From an uncultured Eubacteriales bacterium (GTDB lineage Bacteria > Bacillota > Clostridia > Oscillospirales > Oscillospiraceae): a stretch of DNA of 18,711 nucleotides. The position numbers and the translations under genes are program-made. The notes beneath the pieces were generated by a model, which made no database searches, had not been told where the DNA came from, and saw only the letters and a program-made list of their open reading frames with translations. Shown in pieces: positions 15,341 through 18,711 of this stretch. The stretch is taken from positions 1 to 18,711 of the forward strand of contig URCY01000038.1 in the NCBI GenBank assembly GCA_900546415.1. Direction: 5' to 3'. Each line of letters begins with the position of its first letter. The stretch's first letter is position 1.

Positions 15341-15859
15341 TTATTTCATCAGTTTTTCGTTGAAGAGCTTGCGCAGGCCGCATTTCCAGACCAGCAGCGT
15401 GCCGACGAGCGCGCCGACGGCGGCCTGAAGGATCTGATACGGCAGCTTGAGGAGCGCGGCCTCAGGCGTGGCGTAGATAAACGCGCGGCCGAGGGAATAG
15501 CCGACGACCATGATGACTGCGCCGACGAGCGCGCCGACGGCGGAGGCGACGGCCGGGTGCTTTTTGAACGTGCGGTGCGCGATCAGCGAGATCGCGACGG
15601 CCTGCAGGCCGTGGGTGACGAGCGAGACGAACATCGGCGTCGGATAGAAGAACAGGTCGCCCAGGAAGGCGCCGACGCCGCCGACGAGGAACGCGCCGAC
15701 CGGGTCGAGCAGGAGCGCCGCGGCGCAGATGACGATGTCATTCAGATAAAGGTGGCCGCCGGGGACGGGCACGCCGAAGGAGCTGAGCGCAATATTTAGC
15801 GCCATGAGCATGGCCGTCGTGCAGAGCCAGACCGTGGTCTTGCGGGTTGTTGCTTGCAT
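15341..15859 (-). CDS. ECF transporter S component (vitamin uptake, substrate uncertain)
   Basis: This hydrophobic membrane protein has 172 residues and five or six membrane segments. It has the S-component hallmark near the N-terminus (MLMALNIALSSFGVPVPGGH) followed by YLNDIVICAAALLLDP and GGVGAFLGDLFFYPTPMF. S components bind a vitamin and dock on a shared EcfA-A'-T module, which is not in this window. The divergent MocR-type PLP-dependent regulator suggests a vitamin B6 vitamer, but thiamin precursor or another ligand is equally compatible with the sequence. The ATG at 15859 has AGGGAG 9 bases upstream; a longer in-frame start at 15946 would cross the promoter. Confidence 0.88.
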   Translation of the reverse strand: MQATTRKTTVWLCTTAMLMALNIALSSFGVPVPGGHLYLNDIVICAAALLLDPVGAFLVGGVGAFLGDLFFYPTPMFVSLVTHGLQAVAISLIAHRTFKKHPAVASAVGALVGAVIMVVGYSLGRAFIYATPEAALLKLPYQILQAAVGALVGTLLVWKCGLRKLFNEKLMK

Positions 15860-15873
15860 TGTGATTTTCTCCC

Positions 15874-15902
15874 TTGCATTTGTGATGCGCTTATTATACA
15901 AT
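15874..15902 (+). promoter_or_regulatory. Overlapping divergent promoters, MocR gene and ECF gene
   Basis: Plus strand: TTGCAT (15874-15879), 17 bp, TACAAT (15897-15902) for the MocR gene. Minus strand: a perfect TATAAT (15898-15893) for the ECF gene, with only a weak -35 (ATTTTA, 15921-15916). The two -10 regions overlap, so one bound regulator could control both. Confidence 0.55.
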
Positions 15903-15951
15903 GAATTTGATAATATAAAATAGTCAGAACAGGAGAAAATAATCATACCAG

Positions 15952-17034
15952 ATGAACTATATTTTGGATAAAACCAATCGGCCGGTCTATTTGCAGCTCT
16001 ACCGGCAGCTCCGCGCGGACATTTTGGCCGGGGCGTTCGCTTATGGCAGCCGCCTGCCGTCGAAGCGGCTGCTGGCCGAGGAGACGGGCGTGAGCACGGT
16101 CACGGTCGAGCACGCCTATGACCTGCTCTGCGAGGAGGGCTATGCCGAGGCGCGCGAGCGCAGCGGCTATTTTGCAAGCTTCCGGGCGGACGACGGCTTC
16201 GCCGTGAGCGCCGCGCCGCAGCGCCCGATGCAGCCGACGCGCGCCGAGCCTGCGACCGGCGGCTTCCCGCTCACGCTGCTCAGCCGGACGATGCGCCGGG
16301 TTCTGAGCGATTACGGCGAGCGCATTCTCGAGCGCCCGCCGAACGCCGGGTGCATGGAGCTGCGCGAGGCGCTGCGGCAGTATCTGGCGCGCAACCGGGG
16401 CATTTCGGCCGAGCCGGATCAGATCTATATCGGCTCGGGCGCGGAGTATCTGTGCGGTCTGCTCGTCGATCTGCTCGGGCGGGACAAGACCTACGCGATC
16501 GAGTCGCCGTCGTATGAGAAGATCGAGCTGGTCTACCGCACGGCGGGCGTGGCCTTCGAGCGCCTGCCGCTCTCGGCCGACGGCATTGACAGCGCCGCTC
16601 TGGCCGCGACGCACGCCGATGTGCTGCATACGACGCCCTACCGCAGCTTTCCGACCGGCGTGACGGCCTCGGCCTCGAAGCGCTATGAATACATTCGCTG
16701 GTCGGACGGCGGCGGCCGCTTTTTGATCGAATCGGACTATGACTCGGAATTCTCCGTCTCGGCCAAGCCCGCCGAGACGCTGTTCGCGCTGGCCGACCGC
16801 GACAACGTGATCTATCTGAACACGTTTTCCAAAACGATCTCGCCGTCGCTGCGCGTGGGCTATCTGGTGCTGCCGCGGCGGCTGATCGACGTGTTCGCCG
16901 CGCGGCTGGGCGGCTATTCCTGCACCGTGCCGACCTTTGAGCAGTTCGTCCTGACAGAGCTGCTCAACAGCGGCGATTTCGAGCGCCACATCAACCGCGT
17001 CCGGCGGCAGAAGCGCCGCGAGCTGGCGCTCTGA
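15952..17034 (+). CDS. MocR/PdxR-type GntR-aminotransferase regulator, C-terminally truncated
   Basis: The N-terminal GntR winged helix (residues ~8-72, SRLPSKRLLAEETGVSTVTV) is joined to an aminotransferase class I fold. PLP-fold landmarks are HTTPYRSFPTGVT at 226-238, SDYDSEF at 261-267 and the Schiff-base lysine K294 in NTFSKTISPSLRVGY. MocR proteins are usually ~450-490 residues. This one stops at 360, just after HINRVRRQKRREL, where the small C-terminal domain should begin, and no continuation is found in the other frames. The family includes PdxR, which reads PLP levels, fitting the divergent transporter. The ribosome site is odd: AGGAGA lies 15 bases before the ATG. Function may be impaired. 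Confidence 0.85.
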   Translation: MNYILDKTNRPVYLQLYRQLRADILAGAFAYGSRLPSKRLLAEETGVSTVTVEHAYDLLCEEGYAEARERSGYFASFRADDGFAVSAAPQRPMQPTRAEPATGGFPLTLLSRTMRRVLSDYGERILERPPNAGCMELREALRQYLARNRGISAEPDQIYIGSGAEYLCGLLVDLLGRDKTYAIESPSYEKIELVYRTAGVAFERLPLSADGIDSAALAATHADVLHTTPYRSFPTGVTASASKRYEYIRWSDGGGRFLIESDYDSEFSVSAKPAETLFALADRDNVIYLNTFSKTISPSLRVGYLVLPRRLIDVFAARLGGYSCTVPTFEQFVLTELLNSGDFERHINRVRRQKRRELAL

Positions 17035-17089
17035 CCGCATCGAGCTGCCCGCTGTCGAAAAATGTCTACAAAAAATTCACATTTGCCTC

Positions 17090-17117
17090 TTGACTTTCGG
17101 AAAGAAATGGTTATTAT
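17090..17117 (+). promoter_or_regulatory. Heat-shock-type promoter upstream of CIRCE
   Basis: TTGACT (17090-17095), 16 bp, TATTAT (17112-17117). It lies directly before a perfect CIRCE operator, the normal arrangement at groESL or hrcA operons, but no chaperone gene follows in this window. Confidence 0.7.
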
Positions 17118-17125
17118 ATAAGTTG

Positions 17126-17152
17126 TTAGCACTCAGAGCGATTGAGTGCTAA
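17126..17152 (+). promoter_or_regulatory. CIRCE operator (HrcA binding site)
   Basis: A perfect match to the consensus TTAGCACTC-N9-GAGTGCTAA. CIRCE is bound by HrcA and is found almost only in front of groESL, dnaK/hrcA operons. The leader after it holds TGGT-AA-ACCA (17161-17170) and GATGG-GAAA-CCATC (17172-17185) hairpins, and then TTTTGGAGG, which looks like a gene's ribosome site. Confidence 0.95.
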
Positions 17153-17199
17153 GATAAAAATGGTAAACCACGATGGGAAACCATCTGACATGTTTTGGA

Positions 17200-17224
17200 G
17201 GTTCGAATCCCACTCGCTCCGCCA
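17200..17224 (+). other. 3' end of a serine-type tRNA gene: likely attachment site of the integrated element
   Basis: GGTTCGAATCCCACTC followed by GCTCCGCCA is the T-loop, acceptor 3' strand, discriminator G and CCA of a tRNA-Ser-like gene. No tRNA 5' part precedes it: anticodon and D arms are absent. It lies 88 bp from the integrase stop codon and is followed by a terminator, as expected for an att core carried by a tRNA-targeting element. Confidence 0.7.
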
Positions 17225-17226
17225 TC

Positions 17227-17267
17227 AAGAGCCTGTAATCAAGCCGATTACAGGCTCTTTCCTTTTT
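17227..17267 (+). terminator. Terminator after the tRNA fragment
   Basis: A perfect 14-bp stem AAGAGCCTGTAATC (17227-17240)/GATTACAGGCTCTT (17246-17259) is followed by a T-rich tail ending in TTTTT at 17263-17267. On the minus strand it could also stop transcription running out of the integrase gene. Confidence 0.88.
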
Positions 17268-17312
17268 CCGAAACGGGCAATTCCGTGCTCTTTCACTTTT
17301 TCGGAGAGAAAA

Positions 17313-18530
17313 TCATCCGTTCTCCCCAACATCAATCGATCCCCACCGACTTCCGAAGTCGCCGCCCTCCGGTAGAGCAAGCCCTGTCTCCATCGCCTGT
17401 GCCGAGGTGATTTTAGACTTGTAATCCAAGTGGGCGTAGATGTTCGCCGTGGTGGTGAAGTCGCTATGGCCCAGCCACTCCTGAATGTGCTTGAGGGGAA
17501 CGCCGTTGGCCAGCAGCAAGCTGGCGCAGCTGTGGCGCAGATCGTGAAAGCGCATCCGGCGCAGGCCGTGGTCCTCCAAAAATTTCGGAAATGCCGAGGT
17601 CAAATAATTGGCCCGCATCCGCTCGCCCAGCTCGTCCACAAACACAAAGCCATCATACTCGTGATTGTAACAGTTGCCGCAGATCTGCTTATTGAGTTCC
17701 TGCGCCTCTTTCACCTGCAAAAAGTATTCCCGAAAGCTGCCGATCAGCGGCAGGGTGCGCAGACTGGACTTGGTCTTGGCGGACTGCTGTTCAATTTCCG
17801 TCTGCTTGCCATCAACGGTAATCGTTGTAACGGTTCGTATGACCGAAATCGTTCCACGCTCAAAGTCGATGGCGTCCCACTTCAGTCCCAACACTTCGCC
17901 CCGACGGAATCCGTAAAAAGCGGCCACCAGCACCGGCAGCTCCAGCTTGGTGCCCCGGAGAGCTTCAAACATCTTCTGCATCTCCTCTGCCGAAAGGAAA
18001 ACCGGCTGAAAGCTGTTTTTCTTTGGCCTATCCACCTTGTCCGCCACATTCTGCACCAGCATATCGGTCTTGACTGCATATTTCAGCGCCGAGTGGATAA
18101 TCGCGTGATAGTGGATGACCGTGTTCGGCTTTACCTTTCTGAGCATTTCGGAATAAAACATCTGCAAGTGTCGGGCTTCCAGCTCCCGCAAGGTCAGATT
18201 CCTTTGGCGGAAGTACGGCCCGACTGGCCTCTTGATCATTGCGGCGTAAGAACTGTATGTTGCCACAGCCAGCCGCCCCTTGGCGATCTCCAGCCATTCC
18301 AGCAGATAATCGGCAAACAGCATATCGCTGCTCAGGACGCCTACCTCTTTGGGCGGCTCAAACTCTGCCCGAAGCCTCGCCAGCTCCGCTTCCGCCTTGC
18401 GCTTGTTGCCCTTTTCGGGAAGCCCCAGCGCGACCCATTTCGTTTTCCGCTGCCCTCCGGCGTTTCTATAATTCAGCACGGCGTAATACCTGCCGTTTTT
18501 CAATGTCAGATGTCCTGCTACCAATTTCAT
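17313..18530 (-). CDS. int: Tyrosine recombinase (phage/ICE-type integrase)
   Basis: This 405-residue site-specific recombinase has the standard three-part layout. An N-terminal arm-binding domain (1-60, GRYYAVLNYRNAGGQRKTKW) precedes a SAM-like core-binding domain (~70-165) and a catalytic domain (~175-380). The catalytic set is complete: R209 (GFRRGEVLGLKW), a lysine in SAKTKSSLRTLP (~252-254), H329 and R332 (HDLRHSCASLL), H355 (LGHSDFTTT) and the nucleophile Y365 (NIYAHL). AGGAGG lies just before the ATG at 18530. The gene marks the left edge of an element running off the window. Its C-terminal end faces the att-like tRNA fragment. A long palindrome and the end of another element gene lie upstream. 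Confidence 0.95.
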   Translation of the reverse strand: MKLVAGHLTLKNGRYYAVLNYRNAGGQRKTKWVALGLPEKGNKRKAEAELARLRAEFEPPKEVGVLSSDMLFADYLLEWLEIAKGRLAVATYSSYAAMIKRPVGPYFRQRNLTLRELEARHLQMFYSEMLRKVKPNTVIHYHAIIHSALKYAVKTDMLVQNVADKVDRPKKNSFQPVFLSAEEMQKMFEALRGTKLELPVLVAAFYGFRRGEVLGLKWDAIDFERGTISVIRTVTTITVDGKQTEIEQQSAKTKSSLRTLPLIGSFREYFLQVKEAQELNKQICGNCYNHEYDGFVFVDELGERMRANYLTSAFPKFLEDHGLRRMRFHDLRHSCASLLLANGVPLKHIQEWLGHSDFTTTANIYAHLDYKSKITSAQAMETGLALPEGGDFGSRWGSIDVGENG

Positions 18531-18558
18531 TTCCTCCTGTCCTTTGTATTTGCAGAAC

Positions 18559-18604
18559 AGAACTCCAAACCGACAGTATCAGTATACCATCGGTTTGGGG
18601 TTCT
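18559..18604. promoter_or_regulatory. Long palindrome upstream of the integrase gene
   Basis: A 15-bp inverted repeat (AGAACTCCAAACCGA at 18559-18573 with TCGGTTTGGGGTTCT at 18590-18604, one mismatch) is separated by 16 bases containing CAGTATCAGTATACC. It lies ~30 bp before the integrase start and after the stop of the upstream gene, so it may be a terminator-like structure or an Xis/repressor-binding operator. Confidence 0.6.
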
Positions 18605-18647
18605 CTCTATTCTGCGAATTGTTTGATCGTAGCCGTATCGGTACGAA

Positions 18648-18711
18648 TCAGCGGGCATCCCGGTTCCGTTCTCTCTGCCGCTTCAGCAATTCCAGCCCCT
18701 TGATGATGTCC
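18648..18711 (-). CDS. C-terminal end of an unidentified mobile-element gene (partial)
   Basis: On the minus strand the last 20 codons before TGA (18650-18648) read DIIKGLELLKRQRERNRDAR, a charged helical tail. The rest lies outside the window. It is transcribed in the same direction as the integrase, ~118 bp upstream. The family cannot be named from this fragment; a regulator or relaxase of the element is possible. Confidence 0.45.
   Translation of the reverse strand, partial: DIIKGLELLKRQRERNRDAR

Noticed and set aside
17135..17224. A complete 90-nt tRNA-Ser ending in the CCA at 17224, starting at AGAGCGA inside the CIRCE spacer
   Set aside because: Six of seven acceptor pairs fit, but no anticodon arm with a 7-nt loop can be formed, the D-arm is absent and two T-stem pairs fail. 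The AGAGCGA match is probably chance.

Overview
The window looks like a chromosomal segment of a GC-rich gut-type Clostridia (Bacillota), probably Oscillospiraceae or a close relative. This rests on the Rrf2-nifS-nifU-mnmA cluster, sigma-A promoters close to TTGACA/TATAAT, strong AGGAGG ribosome sites, SLH-anchored surface protein, an ECF transporter S subunit, a CIRCE heat-shock operator and CCA-encoding tRNA genes. The taxon is inferred from gene content; no species is identified.

Layout. Bases 1-930 are the 3' end of a ribosomal operon: 23S rRNA end, tRNA-Lys(CTT), tRNA-Glu(CTC), then a 5S gene with its own near-consensus promoter and a strong terminator. Next come a small AT-richer kinase-fold protein (999-1577), a low-molecular-weight tyrosine phosphatase (1734-2201) and, on the minus strand, a flavodoxin/double 4Fe-4S protein (2279-3028). 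Bases 3183-5724 form a plus-strand cassette: macrodomain protein with a helical C-terminal module, HD phosphohydrolase of the SpoT/MESH1 type, von Willebrand A protein with a hairpin over its ribosome site, and an ADP-ribosylglycohydrolase reduced to its two ends by a clean in-frame internal deletion. This ADP-ribose/nucleotide-themed cassette is the most system-like part of the window.

Bases 5725-6134 hold repeats, including a 165-bp foldback MITE. A secreted leucine-rich-repeat/SLH protein (6135-7967, minus) follows. Then comes a housekeeping run lepA-rnhA-lspA (8249-11000, plus). A 490-bp intergenic region (11001-11489) is packed with three kinds of palindromic repeat, two of which are arrays of small hairpins punctuated by a fixed AT-rich word (GATATA in one, ATTTCAC in the other). 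ybaK (11490-11954) converges on the minus-strand iron-sulfur/tRNA-thiolation cluster mnmA-nifU-nifS-Rrf2 (12020-15217), in which sulfur made available by the desulfurase can feed Fe-S clusters and 2-thiouridine. An ECF S component (15341-15859, minus) is divergent from a MocR-type regulator (15952-17034, plus) that lacks its C-terminal quarter.

The right end (17090-18711) is a junction: a promoter plus a perfect CIRCE operator, with no groES behind it, runs directly into the last 25 bases of a serine-type tRNA gene, a terminator and a tyrosine integrase. The simplest reading is the edge of an integrated mobile element that extends beyond the window and may separate a heat-shock promoter from groESL.
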